This document shows positions 1 to 9,326 of a DNA stretch of 64,000 nt, piece by piece. Under the pieces are notes generated by a model. That model had not been told where the DNA came from, ran no database searches, and saw only the letters and a program-made list of their open reading frames with translations. The stretch's first letter is position 1. Every line of letters begins with the position of its first letter. The position numbers and the translations under genes were made by a program. Origin of the DNA: DATBJG01 sp963790545 (GTDB taxonomy: Bacteria > Acidobacteriota > Vicinamibacteria > Vicinamibacterales > JAMQPK01); contig CAWBPA010000017.1 in NCBI GenBank assembly GCA_963790545.1, positions 868,001-932,000 of the forward strand. The letters run 5' to 3'.

Positions 1-2097
1 CTCATGCCCTGCAGCGCGCCTCCCTCGATCTGATTTCGCAGTCCGTCAGGATTCGAGATCGGACCACAGTCGAGCGCGACAACCAGACGCTTCACGGTGA
101 CACGTCCGGTTGCTTGATCGACGTCGACCTCAGCGACCATCGCCGCATAGCCATTGTCGCCTTCGTACAGCACGCATGAAATTCCCCGACCGCTCGCAAT
201 GCCAGTGCGCGCGATGCCCGGTCTTGGCGACGGACGGGCGCTCCAATTTGCCGCCTTCGCCGCACCGCGTACCACGTCCATCAACCGCTCGTCTCGCAAG
301 TGCTTCAGTCGAAATGCCACGGGATCGGCTTTGGCTCGTGCCGCCACCTCATCCATGAAGCACTCGTGTGCAAAGGTATTCTGAAGCCGTGAGGGCGACC
401 GCAGCGGTCCGGTCCAGAACAACGACGGCACCGTGTGAGAAAGGACTCGTTCGCTCGCGATCTTTCCAGTGCCGCCGCACTTGCCGCCAATGCACCCCGA
501 CAGATAGGACGGCACCACATTCGCGTTGTTGTTCAGTGCGCCGGTCGGGGCTGGCGCGGGTGTTCTCGGTGTGAACGCGGCCGGCTGGAAACCGGCCAGG
601 AAGTCCCGTAATGACGTTGCCGGGTGTGCTCGTACCGGGCCGTCCACCGAGAGTGGGCGACCAACCCTCGTAGTCCCAGGCCACGATGTCGCCTTGCCGA
701 TCGAGCCCCACACGCTGATCGATGACGTAGGCGAACCCATAGTTCTCCCATGCCATCTCGTCCTGACGCGAGAGCTGGACGCGAACAGGCCTGCCCACCG
801 CTTGAGACAGCAGTGCGGCATCGTACGACACGGTGTCGGCCCCGTTGATGCCATAGCACCCGGATCCCATTCTGAAAATGACACGAACGTTGGACGCCGG
901 GAAGCCGAGCAGCATGGCCACGCCGCTCTTCAACGGATGAGCCGACTGTGTGGGTGACCAGATCGTGGCGCGCTCGCCCTGCACGTCGGCCACCGCACAT
1001 GAGCTGCCAATCGACCCGTGCATCTGGTACGGATAGTGGTAGGTCGCTTTCACCACTTCAGCGGCCTGGCCCAGTTTCTGATCGACATCCAGAGAGTCGA
1101 CCGCCAGCGTGTCCCGTGTGGGACGCTGATTGCGGAGGTAATCGAAGAACGTCGTGTGGGCCGGCAGCGTGACACCGGCAGTCCACGTGGCCTTCAAACG
1201 AGTGGCCGCCTGGATCGCCTGCCACGGCTTTTCACAGACCACACCAACGAAGTCGTTCTTGACGACAACTTTGACGAGACCCGGGACGTCGCGAACCGAG
1301 TTCTCGTCAACACCCATCAATTTCGCGCCGACAGTCGGCGGCCGGACGACGCGGCCGTGGACCATGCCGGGCACTCGCACGTTGTGCACGTACTCGAATT
1401 GGCCCGTCGCAAAGGCGGGGATGTCTACACGCGGCACGGCGTCCCGAGTATCTTCCAGTCCCGTGGATTCTTGCGCTTCGCGGTGCTGCTGAGCGCCATG
1501 TTGAACTTCCGGTCCCCGATGAGCTCGCCGTAACCGACTTTCTTCGACGGATCGGTTCGAACGGTCACGACGCCGTCCGCCACGGCAAGTTGCTCGGTGG
1601 GCACTCCCAGGCGCTTCGACGCCATCTGCACGAGCGCTTCCCGCGCGGTTGCCGCTGCCTGCGCCAGGTTGCGGTCGTTGAAGTTGGCGGGATGGGACTG
1701 AGCACCGGATGTCGTGCCCTGGTCGGGCGTGATTGCCGTGTCGCATTGGATCAGCGTGACGCGAGACAGTGGCACACCGACTTCCTCCGCAATCAGCTGC
1801 ATCTGTGCGGTGTACAGACCGTGCCCCAGTTCGCACTTCCCCGTATAGGCGGTGACGTGCCCATCCGCCCGAATCGCAATCCATGAGTCGAGCTGGTCTC
1901 CTGGAACCGGCGACCCTTGCGCCACGGCAAGCCCTGGCGCGAGCGCGCCCGCGAACCGCGCCGCACTGAACGACACAATCAGGGCTCCCGAACCCTTGAG
2001 GAAGTCTCGCCGCGAGAAACCTGCCCGTTCGAGAGCTGCCCGTGCGTCTTTCGTGGGACGAGCCCTGGCGAACCGACGCCGACATGCGCGTGGTCAT
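1..2097 (-). CDS. Molybdopterin-binding aldehyde/isoquinoline oxidoreductase, large subunit (partial at left edge, frameshifted)
   Basis: Large molybdenum hydroxylase subunit of the xanthine dehydrogenase/IorB type, which transfers oxygen from water to a substrate at a Mo-cytosine-dinucleotide centre. The gene runs off the left edge. Near the N-terminus a perfect twin-arginine motif SRRDFLK, followed by a hydrophobic stretch, is read around 2030-1950, so the enzyme is probably exported folded. Conserved stretches include GKCELGHGLYTAQ, QCDTAITPDQGTTSGAQSHP, VPGMVHGRVVRPP and YPYQMHGSIGSSCAVAD. Reading frame changes occur near 2060, 1440, 590 and 520, with good homology on both sides of each. 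The start ATG (2097) overlaps the stop of the upstream [2Fe-2S] subunit as ATGA, so the two are translationally coupled. The substrate is unknown. Exported IorB-like enzymes usually pass electrons to cytochromes. Confidence 0.88.
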
Positions 2098-2562
2098 TGC
2101 GTCCCCCCTTGCGCATACCGCTTGATGGCGCGGAAGATTCGCGCGTGCGCGTAGCACCGGCAGAGCACCGACGACATCGCCTGCTGAATCTGACTCTCCG
2201 TCGCTCGCGGGTTCTTGTCGAGAAGGGCTTTTGCCGTCAGGATGACGCCGCTCAGGCAGAAACCGCACTGCGCGGCCTGCTCGTCTATGAACGCCTGCTG
2301 GATTGGATGTGGATTGTCAATCGTCCCCAACCCTTCCAGCGTGGTCACCTCGGCGCCGTCCAGTTTTCGCCACGGGCGTCACACACGACCGAATGGTTTC
2401 GCCCTTGACGATCACGGTACATGCTCCGCACTGCGCCAGTCCGCAGCCGAACTTTGGACCGCGCAATTCCAGATCGTCGCTCAACACGTACAGCAAAGGC
2501 GTCGTCGGATCGACATCCACCGTGTGTGAGCGCCCGTTGACTTTGAGGGTGATCTGACTCAT
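2094..2562 (-). CDS. (2Fe-2S)-binding oxidoreductase small subunit, IorA-like (frameshifted)
   Basis: Small iron-sulfur subunit partnering the molybdopterin subunit downstream. The N-terminal half is a plant-type ferredoxin domain with FGCGLAQCGACTV and a further RSC cysteine. The C-terminal half is the four-helix [2Fe-2S] domain with QCGFCLSG and LCRCY. These are all eight expected cluster ligands. A single frameshift near 2345-2370 separates the two halves. The total of about 155 residues is usual for IorA/CoxS-like subunits. There is no signal peptide, so it would be carried across the membrane by its Tat-signal partner, as known for this family. Both members of the pair are assigned with confidence. 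The substrate is not. Confidence 0.9.
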
Positions 2563-2747
2563 ACGTCCCTCTAATCTGATGGTTTAACGGTCTATAGTAG
2601 TGCAATTCACCTGTAGCGAGCGCGTTTTAAGGCGCGTCCGACTCGCCTGGAGCCGGGTCCAAAGAACAGGACCCGGCCTACGTACGGCAATTTCGCAACG
2701 CACTCCAAAGAGTCAACAAACCACTGACAAGTGCTTTACCATACCCC
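2563..2747. other. Divergent intergenic region carrying a REP pair
   Basis: This spacer lies between divergent genes (the iorA-like gene on minus, the VWFA gene on plus). Most of it is the palindromic repeat pair at 2613-2681. An AT-richer stretch follows at about 2705-2745, just upstream of the VWFA start. I see no convincing -35/-10 pair and no additional ORF. Confidence 0.5.
2613..2681. repeat. Inverted pair of GTAG-type palindromic repeats (REP/BIME-like)
   Basis: The left unit starts with GTAG at 2613 followed by an imperfect GC palindrome (about to 2640). The right unit (2650-2681) is in opposite orientation: on minus it reads GTAG, then GCCGGGTCC, a short loop and GGACCCGGC. The right unit recurs almost identically (one substitution in the loop) at 12742-12771. 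The 9-bp stem is perfect. GTAG at the foot of a palindrome and head-to-tail pairing are the known hallmarks of RAYT-associated REP sequences. Confidence 0.75.
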
Positions 2748-3674
2748 ATGCGCTGGGAAGGGGTGCTGTGCTGGTTCGTGGGCCTGCTGACCGGCGTCGG
2801 CCTGGCCGCGCAAGAACGGCCTTTTCGACGTGCGGATCCCTTTCGGTCGGGTGTGGAAGTCGTCCGGATCACTGCGACCGTATTCGATCCAGAAGGGAAA
2901 CTGGTGGCGGGCCTGCCCCGCGAATCGTTCGAGGTGTACGAGGACGGGATTCGCCAGGCGGTCACCCAGTTCACCAACGAGCGCGTGCCGGTCAGCCTGG
3001 CGGTGCTGCTCGATGCGAGCGACAGCATGTACGGACGGCGCATACAGGATGCGCGCGAGGCGGTCGAGCGCTTTCTGTTCCAGCTGCTCGACCCGTCCGA
3101 CGAGTTTCTCCTTCTCGCCTTCAACCATCGACCGAACGTGCTGACGGAGTGGACCCGGGCGCGGGAAGTGCTGCAACCCGTCCTGGCCGACCTCCACCCG
3201 TTTGGCGGAACTGCCATCTATGATGCGGTCATGACCTCGCTGCCGCTCATCGCACGGCGGAGCGAGCAGCGCGCCGCCATTCTGCTGATTTCGGATGGGG
3301 CTGACAGCGCGAGCGACGTATCGCTTCTCCAGCTTCGTACGGCCATGTTACGCAGCGACGTGTTTGCGTACACGATTGCCGTCAACTCCCGCGATCCCCG
3401 CCCGATCAATGCCCAAGTCAATCCTGTGGCATTGCGAGAGATCACTGACGGCAGCGGTGGACGGACTGAAGTCGTACAAGACACCACCGATCTTCAGGCG
3501 GCGACTGCGAGGATTGCAGAAGAGCTCAACAATCAGTACTTGCTGGGTTATGATTCGCCGCGCGGGCCGGATGGCCAGTACCACAGCATCCGCGTGCGGG
3601 TTCGGGACGGCACGTACCGTGTGCGTGCCCGAAACGGGTACGTTGCCGGAAGCAGCCCCGCGAAACGACCCTGA
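2748..3674 (+). CDS. Secreted VWFA-domain protein (acidobacterial VWFA-related family)
   Basis: Secreted von Willebrand A-domain protein of 308 residues resembling the acidobacterial VWFA-related family (TIGR03436 type). A short signal peptide (residues 1-21) ends at LAAQ. Residues 36-75 form a small beta domain (VVRITATVFDPEGKLVAGL). The VWFA domain follows from about residue 82 with a MIDAS motif DASDS (89-93), then ISDGADSAS and a C-terminal LGYDSPRGPDG/YHSIRVRVR strand region. Such proteins are thought to bind metal and ligands outside the cytoplasm, with no defined partner. The gene is intact, starts a rightward gene series and lies directly behind a REP pair. Confidence 0.9.
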   Translation: MRWEGVLCWFVGLLTGVGLAAQERPFRRADPFRSGVEVVRITATVFDPEGKLVAGLPRESFEVYEDGIRQAVTQFTNERVPVSLAVLLDASDSMYGRRIQDAREAVERFLFQLLDPSDEFLLLAFNHRPNVLTEWTRAREVLQPVLADLHPFGGTAIYDAVMTSLPLIARRSEQRAAILLISDGADSASDVSLLQLRTAMLRSDVFAYTIAVNSRDPRPINAQVNPVALREITDGSGGRTEVVQDTTDLQAATARIAEELNNQYLLGYDSPRGPDGQYHSIRVRVRDGTYRVRARNGYVAGSSPAKRP

Positions 3675-3713
3675 CTCACTATCGGTGGTATGGCCCTTGC
3701 GTAGGAAGCCGCT

Positions 3714-3875
3714 ATGTCCAAAGCCTCCAAGCCTGCCAGACAAAGCATTCGGTGGAGCTGGATCCTGGCCGTCTGCCTCGGCTGCTGGCTCGGCTTGCTG
3801 ACAGCAACATGGCTCGGCGAAACCGGCGCCCGACTTGGGCAGGCCGACGAGTTCGATATGGTCGGAATGGAGTAG
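3714..3875 (+). CDS. Small membrane protein, possibly interrupted by an in-frame amber codon
   Basis: A 53-codon ORF starting at ATG 3714 with a weak AGGAAG upstream. It has a basic N-terminus (MSKASKPARQSIR) followed by one hydrophobic segment of about 20 residues (WILAVCLGCWLGLLTATWLG) and a short acidic tail. After the TAG at 3873-3875 the same frame continues with a second hydrophobic stretch (ILPVFALSPLLGTLADWM) up to TAG at 3941. The original protein may therefore have had two transmembrane helices, and one stop could be a base-call error. I recognise no family. It lies between the VWFA and protease genes on the same strand. Confidence 0.35.
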   Translation: MSKASKPARQSIRWSWILAVCLGCWLGLLTATWLGETGARLGQADEFDMVGME

Positions 3876-4019
3876 ATCCTGCCAGTCTTCGCACTGTCTC
3901 CGCTCCTCGGCACCCTTGCTGATTGGATGCGGTCGGTCTAGAATCCGGTCACAGTCGCAAATCCGTTTCAAACAACTGTAATAGCTGAAGTTTTTCTACC
4001 TTTTGCGGACATTCTGCAG

Positions 4020-4052
4020 GTTGAGGCGGACCTGAAGGTCCGGCCTGCGCAG
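4020..4052. repeat. Degenerate GC palindrome (REP-like)
   Basis: Just upstream of the protease gene a palindrome reads GCGGACCTGAAGGTCCGGC. On minus it has the layout of the GTAG repeats elsewhere in the window, but with GCAG in place of GTAG. It is probably a decayed member of that family. Confidence 0.4.
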
Positions 4053-4068
4053 CCGCGACGACTCTCTC

Positions 4069-4665
4069 ATGGCAGCGATTCTTCTCCTGGCAACCGTGAT
4101 CGAAAGCGTTCTCATCCCTTTGCAGACGGTCCCGCGAACACAGCCGCGATGGCCAGCTGGTCACGTGATTCGGGTCTGGATCGAGCCCGACATGGCGCCC
4201 GCAGAAGCGGAACCGCTGGTCGAGCGCGCCATGAGCACGTGGACGAGCGCGGCCGACGGACGGTTCAGGCTCGAGCGGGCCACCGGGCGAGACACCGCCA
4301 CAATGCGTGTGCGTTTCGTCAGAGGCAGCGGGTTGTACGGCGAGTCGCGTCCGCAGGCCGACGATCGGACGGGCGAAATCTTCAGAGCGGACGTCTTCAT
4401 TACGGCCGATGTCATGGGGGATCCGCTGGATCGGCGTATCGTTCTGTACCTCACTGCCCTGCATGAAATCGGTCACGCGCTTGGTCTGCCTCACAACAAT
4501 GATTTTGGCTCGATCATGTACGCGTTCCGTTTGCCCGGGGATGGCGAGCGTTACTTTGGTGCGTATCGAAACCGCATTCGATCGCCCGAAGACATTGGCA
4601 GAAGCGCTGCCAGCGGGCTTTCAGACGCCGACGTGGAGACGCTGAGGAGGCTGTATTCCAAATGA
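4069..4665 (+). CDS. Matrixin-like zinc metalloprotease (M10 family), exported
   Basis: Zinc endopeptidase of 198 residues with the metzincin signature HEIGHALGLPH at residues 132-142 (three His ligands and a catalytic Glu), followed by the Met-turn SIMY at 148-151. Upstream strands (VIRVWIEPDM, MRVRFVRG, ADVFIT) match the matrixin core fold. The first about 20 residues are hydrophobic and could be a signal peptide or anchor. No propeptide cysteine switch is visible. The stop overlaps the start of the PQQ-dehydrogenase gene (ATGA at 4662-4665), so the two are co-translated, an unusual pairing. The substrate is unknown. The family call is secure from the motif. Confidence 0.88.
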   Translation: MAAILLLATVIESVLIPLQTVPRTQPRWPAGHVIRVWIEPDMAPAEAEPLVERAMSTWTSAADGRFRLERATGRDTATMRVRFVRGSGLYGESRPQADDRTGEIFRADVFITADVMGDPLDRRIVLYLTALHEIGHALGLPHNNDFGSIMYAFRLPGDGERYFGAYRNRIRSPEDIGRSAASGLSDADVETLRRLYSK

Positions 4666-6707
4666 GAATGTCATACGGAGCGGTCGCGTGTCTGGGACAT
4701 ACTGGTTGCCAGCGTGCTCACGGCTGGCGTGTCGGGACAGTCCGGCGCACGGAATGCGGAGTGGCGAACCTATGGCGGCGATCTGGGCAGCACGCGCTAT
4801 GCGCCGCTCGATCAAATCGACCGCACCAACTTCAAGAGCCTCGAGGTGGCGTGGCGATTCAAGACGGACAACCTGGGGCCCGGGCTCGAGTTCAACCTTC
4901 AATCGACGCCGCTGATGGTGAACGGCGTGCTGTACTCGACGGCCGGAACACGCCGCACGGTCGTCGCGCTGGACGCGGGCACCGGCGAGCTGCTGTGGTT
5001 CTACAAGATTGATGAAGGCAAGCGTGGCGCCGCGGCCCCAAGATTGCTGTCCGGGACGCGGCCTCGCGTACTGGTCCGATGGCACCGAAGAACGAATCGT
5101 CTACGTGACGCCGGGCTATCAGATGATTGCCCTCAATGCCAAAACAGGGCGGCCTGTGCCCGGCTTTGGCAAGAACGGCGTCGTCGATCTCAAGCTCGAC
5201 GCCGATCAGGACATGGACCTCATCACAGGTGAGATGGGGCTTCATGCCGCGCCGGTCGTCGCACGCAATGTCATCGTGGTCGGCTCGGCCCACCGGGAAG
5301 GCAGCGCACCCAAAAGCCGCCGCAACGAAAAAGGGCGTCGCGCGCGGCTACGATGTGCGAACGGGAAAGCGTCTGTGGATCTTCCGCACGATCCCTCGAC
5401 CGGGTGAGTTTGGCGATGAGACCTGGGAAAAGGACTCGTGGGCTTACACCGGCAACGCCGGCATCTGGGGTCAAATTACCGTCGATGAAGAGCTCGGACG
5501 AGTGTACCTTCCCACCGAAGCCGCCACTGGCGATTACTTCGGCGGCCACCGGCCAGGTGCCAATCTCTTCAGTTCGACATTGGTGGCGCTGGACCTGATG
5601 ACCGGCCAGCGTATCTGGCACCAGCAGCTGATCCATCACGACATCTGGGACTGGGATATTCCTTGTGCGCCGATCCTTGCCGATATCACGGTGAACGGTC
5701 GGGCGATCAAAGCGATCGCACAGCCGACAAAACAAGGCTGGGTGTACGTGTTCGACCGAATGACCGGACAGCCGGTCTGGCCAATTGAAGAACGTGCGGT
5801 TCCGAAGGGCGATGTCCCGAACGAATGGTATTCACCAACGCAACCATTTCCGACGAAACCGCCAGCTTTCGATCGGCAAGGCGTGAGCATTGACGATCTC
5901 ATCGATTTCACGCCCGAGCTGAGAGCGGAAGCGGTCAAGCTGACTTCGCTGTATAAGCTGGGTCCGATCTATACGCCTCCTGTCGTCAGCAATCCGAACG
6001 GCCCGATCGCAACGCTCATGCTGCCCAACGTGACGGGTGGGGCAAATTGGCAGGGCGGGTCCTACGATCCCGAAACCGGCCTCCTCTACGTGTTCTCCGA
6101 AACCGTGATCGGAGCCGTCGGGCTCCTCAACGATCCGCAGCGGTCCGATATGGACTTCATAAGAGGAATCTCGCGGAATCCCGTGCCGCCCACGGCGGCA
6201 GCCGGAAGCCCGCCGGCCGGACCGCCCGCAAGCGGCGCACCTGCCGGTCCGCTTTTCGGAGCCCAAGCGGGTGCCGCGCTGACCGTTCAGGGATTGCCGC
6301 TCGTGAAGCCGCCCTATGGACGGATTACCGCCATCGATTTGAACAAGGGTGAAATCGTCTGGCAAATTGCACATGGCGAAACACCAGACAACGTCCGCAA
6401 CCATGCCGCACTGAAGGGCCTGACAATTCCTCGGACGGGCCGCACCGGACGGATTGGAACGCTCGTGACCAGAACGCTCGTCATTGCCGGCGAAGGTGGG
6501 TTCTTCACCACGCCGTCCGGCCAGCGTGGCGCAATGCTGCGTGCGTACGACAAGGCCACCGGGCAGGAAGTTGGCGACGTGTTCATGCCGGCTCCGCAAA
6601 CCGGCTCGCCAATGACCTACATGTTGAACGGCAAACAGCACATCGTCGTGGCCATCGGCGGTGGCACGTATTCCGGCGAGCTGCTGGCGTTCAGGTTACC
6701 CAATTGA
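4662..6707 (+). CDS. PQQ-dependent dehydrogenase, periplasmic quinoprotein (frameshifted)
   Basis: Eight-bladed quinoprotein of the glucose/alcohol dehydrogenase class that oxidises alcohols or sugars in the periplasm with pyrroloquinoline quinone and passes electrons to the respiratory chain. After a signal peptide (residues 1-25, read across a frameshift near 4695) come blade motifs WRTYGGDLGSTRYAPLDQI, STPLMVNGVLY and ALDAGTGELLW. The catalytic-side HHDIWDWDIPCAPIL, GWVYVFDRMTGQPVWPIEE, LPNVTGGANWQGGSYDP and GFFTTPSGQRGAMLRAYD follow. An insert rich in Pro, Ala and Gly lies at about 6190-6260. Further frame breaks occur near 5050 and 5310. The start overlaps the protease stop and the gene overlaps the following MFS start by 4 bases, giving a tight operon. 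Confidence 0.88.
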
Positions 6708-8023
6708 ACAAGGTCGCGGAAGCGGTTCGGCACGACGCTCCGGCAGTTCCAGCGCAAGCAGGACCCTGGTATCGAGAGGTCAGCCGCGATCAGTGGCGCG
6801 CCTTCTGGGCGGTGTTTCTGGGATGGGTCGTTGATGCGTTCGACTTCAACATCATGACCTTCATCCTGATTGACATCCAGAACAGCTTCACCGTCGATCG
6901 GGCCCTGGCAGGTGCCCTGGGCACCGTCACGTTGATCATGCGTCTGGTGGGCGGGTCGCTGGCAGGAACGGCGGCAGACAAGTGGGGCCGCAAGCTTCCT
7001 CTCACGCTGTCCATCATCTGGTTCTCGCTGTTTGCTTTTCTCAGCGGCTTCTCGACGTCGTACACGATGCTCTTCGCGCTGCGCGCGCTCTTCGGCATCG
7101 GCATGGGCGGCGAGTGGGCGGCGGGGATGCCGCTCGTCTTCGAGCACTGGCCGACGCGGCTTCGCGGCCTCGCATCGGGACTGCTTCTGGGTGGCTGGTA
7201 CTGGGGCTATCTGCTCGCGGCGGCAACGTTCCAGTTCATCTATCCGCTCTTCAGCGGAACACCGGACCTCGCATGGCGCACGATGTTCTGGGTCGCGATT
7301 TTTCCAGCGCTGCTCACGCTCTGGATTCGAGCGCGCGTTCCTGAGAGCCCCGTATGGCTCGAACGCCAGCGGCGGCTGGCGGAGGCGGCGCGTGCAGGAC
7401 AGACCACTCGGGAACCGAAGGTGTCGCTCGTGCGGATCTTTCAGCGGGATCTGATTGGAACGACCATCCAGACCTCGGCCGTGATTGGCGCCTTCATGTG
7501 CATTTACTACTCGGTCAACTACTGGTATCCAACAGTCTTACGAGAGGCCGGACGTCCGACGCTGCCGTACCTGGCCGCATTCAACATTGGCGCAATCATC
7601 GGCACGGCGGGCTGGGGTCGTCTCTCTGAGACGGCGCTGGGCAGGCGCGGCGCAGTCAGCATTACGGTGGTGCTCGGCATCGCATCGCTGCCGTTCTATC
7701 TCCATGCAACCGGTCCACTCAGTCTCGGCGTGGGCGCGCTCATGATGGGGATGTTTGGCATGGGGATCTGGGGCATGGCCCCGGCGTACACGACCGAGCG
7801 CTTTCCAACGTCGGTGCGCGGCGTGGGGCCGGGTTTCTGCTATCACGCCGGCGCCGCAATCGGCGCGTTCATGCCCCCGATCGTCGGCGCACTTGCCGAC
7901 TCGGGCGTTGCGCTCGTCAATGCGATGAGCGTCTGCATGGTGATCTCGGGTGTCCTCTCGGGCATCTTGATCTGGCTTGGACCCGAAACGCGCGGGCGAT
8001 CATTCACCGGCGATACGGCGTAA
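6704..8023 (+). CDS. MFS transporter, sugar/organic-acid:proton symporter type
   Basis: Intact 439-residue major facilitator with 12 predicted helices. Family marks are the N-terminal GWVVDAFDFNIMTF helix, the helix 2-3 loop GTAADKWGRKLPL and FGIGMGGEWAAGMPLVFEHWP in helix 4-5. The last feature resembles the sialate/aromatic-acid:H+ symporter branch (NanT/AAHS). A long cytosolic loop separates the two halves. The start is TTG at 6704, overlapping the PQQ-dehydrogenase stop as TTGA. No ATG lies nearer in frame, and the homology begins immediately. Co-translation suggests it imports the product formed by the periplasmic dehydrogenase. The substrate is inferred only as a carboxylate. Confidence 0.85.
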   Translation: MNKVAEAVRHDAPAVPAQAGPWYREVSRDQWRAFWAVFLGWVVDAFDFNIMTFILIDIQNSFTVDRALAGALGTVTLIMRLVGGSLAGTAADKWGRKLPLTLSIIWFSLFAFLSGFSTSYTMLFALRALFGIGMGGEWAAGMPLVFEHWPTRLRGLASGLLLGGWYWGYLLAAATFQFIYPLFSGTPDLAWRTMFWVAIFPALLTLWIRARVPESPVWLERQRRLAEAARAGQTTREPKVSLVRIFQRDLIGTTIQTSAVIGAFMCIYYSVNYWYPTVLREAGRPTLPYLAAFNIGAIIGTAGWGRLSETALGRRGAVSITVVLGIASLPFYLHATGPLSLGVGALMMGMFGMGIWGMAPAYTTERFPTSVRGVGPGFCYHAGAAIGAFMPPIVGALADSGVALVNAMSVCMVISGVLSGILIWLGPETRGRSFTGDTA

Positions 8024-8051
8024 AGAGAAAGACTCCCGACCCCTTTTTCTT
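8024..8051. repeat. Short interspersed element filling a stop-to-start gap
   Basis: The 28 bases between the MFS stop and the lactonase ATG consist almost entirely of an element with core GACTCCCGACCCCTTTTTCT. The same core occurs twice, inverted, at 51096-51153. It leaves no room for a normal ribosome binding site, which is odd for an internal operon gene. Confidence 0.6.
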
Positions 8052-8852
8052 ATGAGCGACGACGTCCACGAGATCTACGCCATCCGGTACGCGCATCACG
8101 ATCGGCGGTCCCCCGAGAACTTCATCGGCGGCGATCCGCACGACATCCTGCAGCCGCTGGCGTACTTCGTCTGGGCTATCGTCGGTCCTCACGGAACGTT
8201 TGTCGTCGACACGGGATTCGACGAGATGATGGCCGACAAGCGTGGGCGGACCATGACCAAACCAATCGGAGAAGGTCTGAAATCGCTTGGGATCGATCCC
8301 GCCGCCGTCGAGCACATCATCGTCAGCCACCTTCACTACGACCACTGTGGCAATTACAACCTGTTCCCGCGGGCCCGATATCATCTGCAGGATTGCGAGA
8401 TGGCCTACGCGACAGGCCGCTGCATGTGTCACGCGCTCATCCGCTTCCCATTCGAAGTGGAGGATGTGGTGGCGATGGTCCGTAAAGTGTTTGACGGGCG
8501 CGTGATCTTTCACGAGGGAAGCACGCAGATGGCGCCCGGCATCACGCTGCATCACATCGGTGGGCACTCGAAAGGTCTGCAGTGCGTCCGCGTGAAGACG
8601 CGTCGGGGCCACGTGGTTCTGGCGTCGGACGCGACACACCTCTACGCGCACATCAATGAAGGCCGCGTATTCCCGGTCACCTATAGCGTGGCCGAGACGC
8701 TCGAGGGCTATTCGACTATCAAACGGCTTGCGGACTCACCCGACCACATCGTTCCCGGGCATGATCCGCAGGTTCTCACGCGATATCCCGCCGCGGGCCC
8801 GCTGCTCGACAACTGGGTGGTCCGGCTCGACGTCCCGCCGAGTGGGGTCTGA
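8052..8852 (+). CDS. N-acyl-homoserine-lactonase-like MBL-fold hydrolase
   Basis: Metallo-beta-lactamase-fold hydrolase of 266 residues resembling the AHL lactonase/AttM branch. The metal motif SHLHYDHCGN is at 92-101, with further ligands in HIGGHSKGLQ, LASDATHLY and IVPGHDP. These complete the dinuclear zinc site. There is no signal peptide, so it is cytoplasmic. In the family such enzymes open lactone rings of quorum signals or of catabolic lactones. Next to a quinoprotein dehydrogenase, which can produce lactones, and a carboxylate transporter, a catabolic lactonase is as likely as quorum quenching. ATG 8052 is chosen because homology begins there. An upstream extension would be encoded by a repeat. 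Confidence 0.85.
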   Translation: MSDDVHEIYAIRYAHHDRRSPENFIGGDPHDILQPLAYFVWAIVGPHGTFVVDTGFDEMMADKRGRTMTKPIGEGLKSLGIDPAAVEHIIVSHLHYDHCGNYNLFPRARYHLQDCEMAYATGRCMCHALIRFPFEVEDVVAMVRKVFDGRVIFHEGSTQMAPGITLHHIGGHSKGLQCVRVKTRRGHVVLASDATHLYAHINEGRVFPVTYSVAETLEGYSTIKRLADSPDHIVPGHDPQVLTRYPAAGPLLDNWVVRLDVPPSGV

Positions 8853-8887
8853 TCTCACAGTTCATGGTGTAAGGCGTCTTTGCAGGA

Positions 8888-9271
8888 TCACTTCGACTGA
8901 TCGATCTGCGCGAACGCCTCGCGCGCGACACGAAAGGCATCGACTGCCGCGGGGACGCCGCAATAGATCGCCACCTGGAGGAAGACTTCGCGAATCTCCT
9001 CGCGCGTGACGCCGTTCTTGAGCGCACCGGCAACGTGCAGCTTGAGCTCATGAGGTCTGTTGAGGGCGCTGATCATGGCCAGGTTCAGCAGGCTTCTCGT
9101 CTTGCGCTCGAGCTGCGGACGGCCCCATACCGCGCCCCAGCAATACTCCGTGACGAGCTCCTGCAGCGGCCGGTTGAAATCGTCGGCCGATTTGAAGGCG
9201 TTTTCAACGAACTCTTTTCCAAGAACCGCTTTACGGATTTCAAGTCCACGGTCGAACGTCTGCTGATCCAT
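8888..9271 (-). CDS. Carboxymuconolactone decarboxylase family protein
   Basis: Small all-helical protein of 127 residues matching the CMD/PcaC family. It has RGLEIRKAVLGKEFVENAF near the N-terminus, the WGRPQLERKTRSLLNLAMI helix, and GVTREEIREVFLQVAIYCGVPAAVDAF. The family contains gamma-carboxymuconolactone decarboxylases of the protocatechuate pathway but also AhpD-like and unknown members. The CxxC of AhpD proteins is absent, which favours the decarboxylase-like branch. An earlier in-frame start at 9292 would add seven residues. MDQQTF at 9271 is the usual family start. It is the last gene of a leftward group with PrpD and HIBADH-like genes. Confidence 0.82.
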   Translation of the reverse strand: MDQQTFDRGLEIRKAVLGKEFVENAFKSADDFNRPLQELVTEYCWGAVWGRPQLERKTRSLLNLAMISALNRPHELKLHVAGALKNGVTREEIREVFLQVAIYCGVPAAVDAFRVAREAFAQIDQSK

Positions 9272-9326
9272 GATGTGTGGTCTCCGCTTCAATAGTGTCT
9301 GGTGAAGTTAGAGTGCTCCGGGAGAA

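Noticed and set aside
7977..8051. Earlier start for the lactonase gene within the MFS gene
   Set aside because: The extra residues come from the interspersed repeat and the MFS frame. Family homology begins at 8052.
8052..8852. Evidence for a quorum-sensing locus
   Set aside because: No LuxI/LuxR-type genes are present. The MBL enzyme may equally be a catabolic lactonase.
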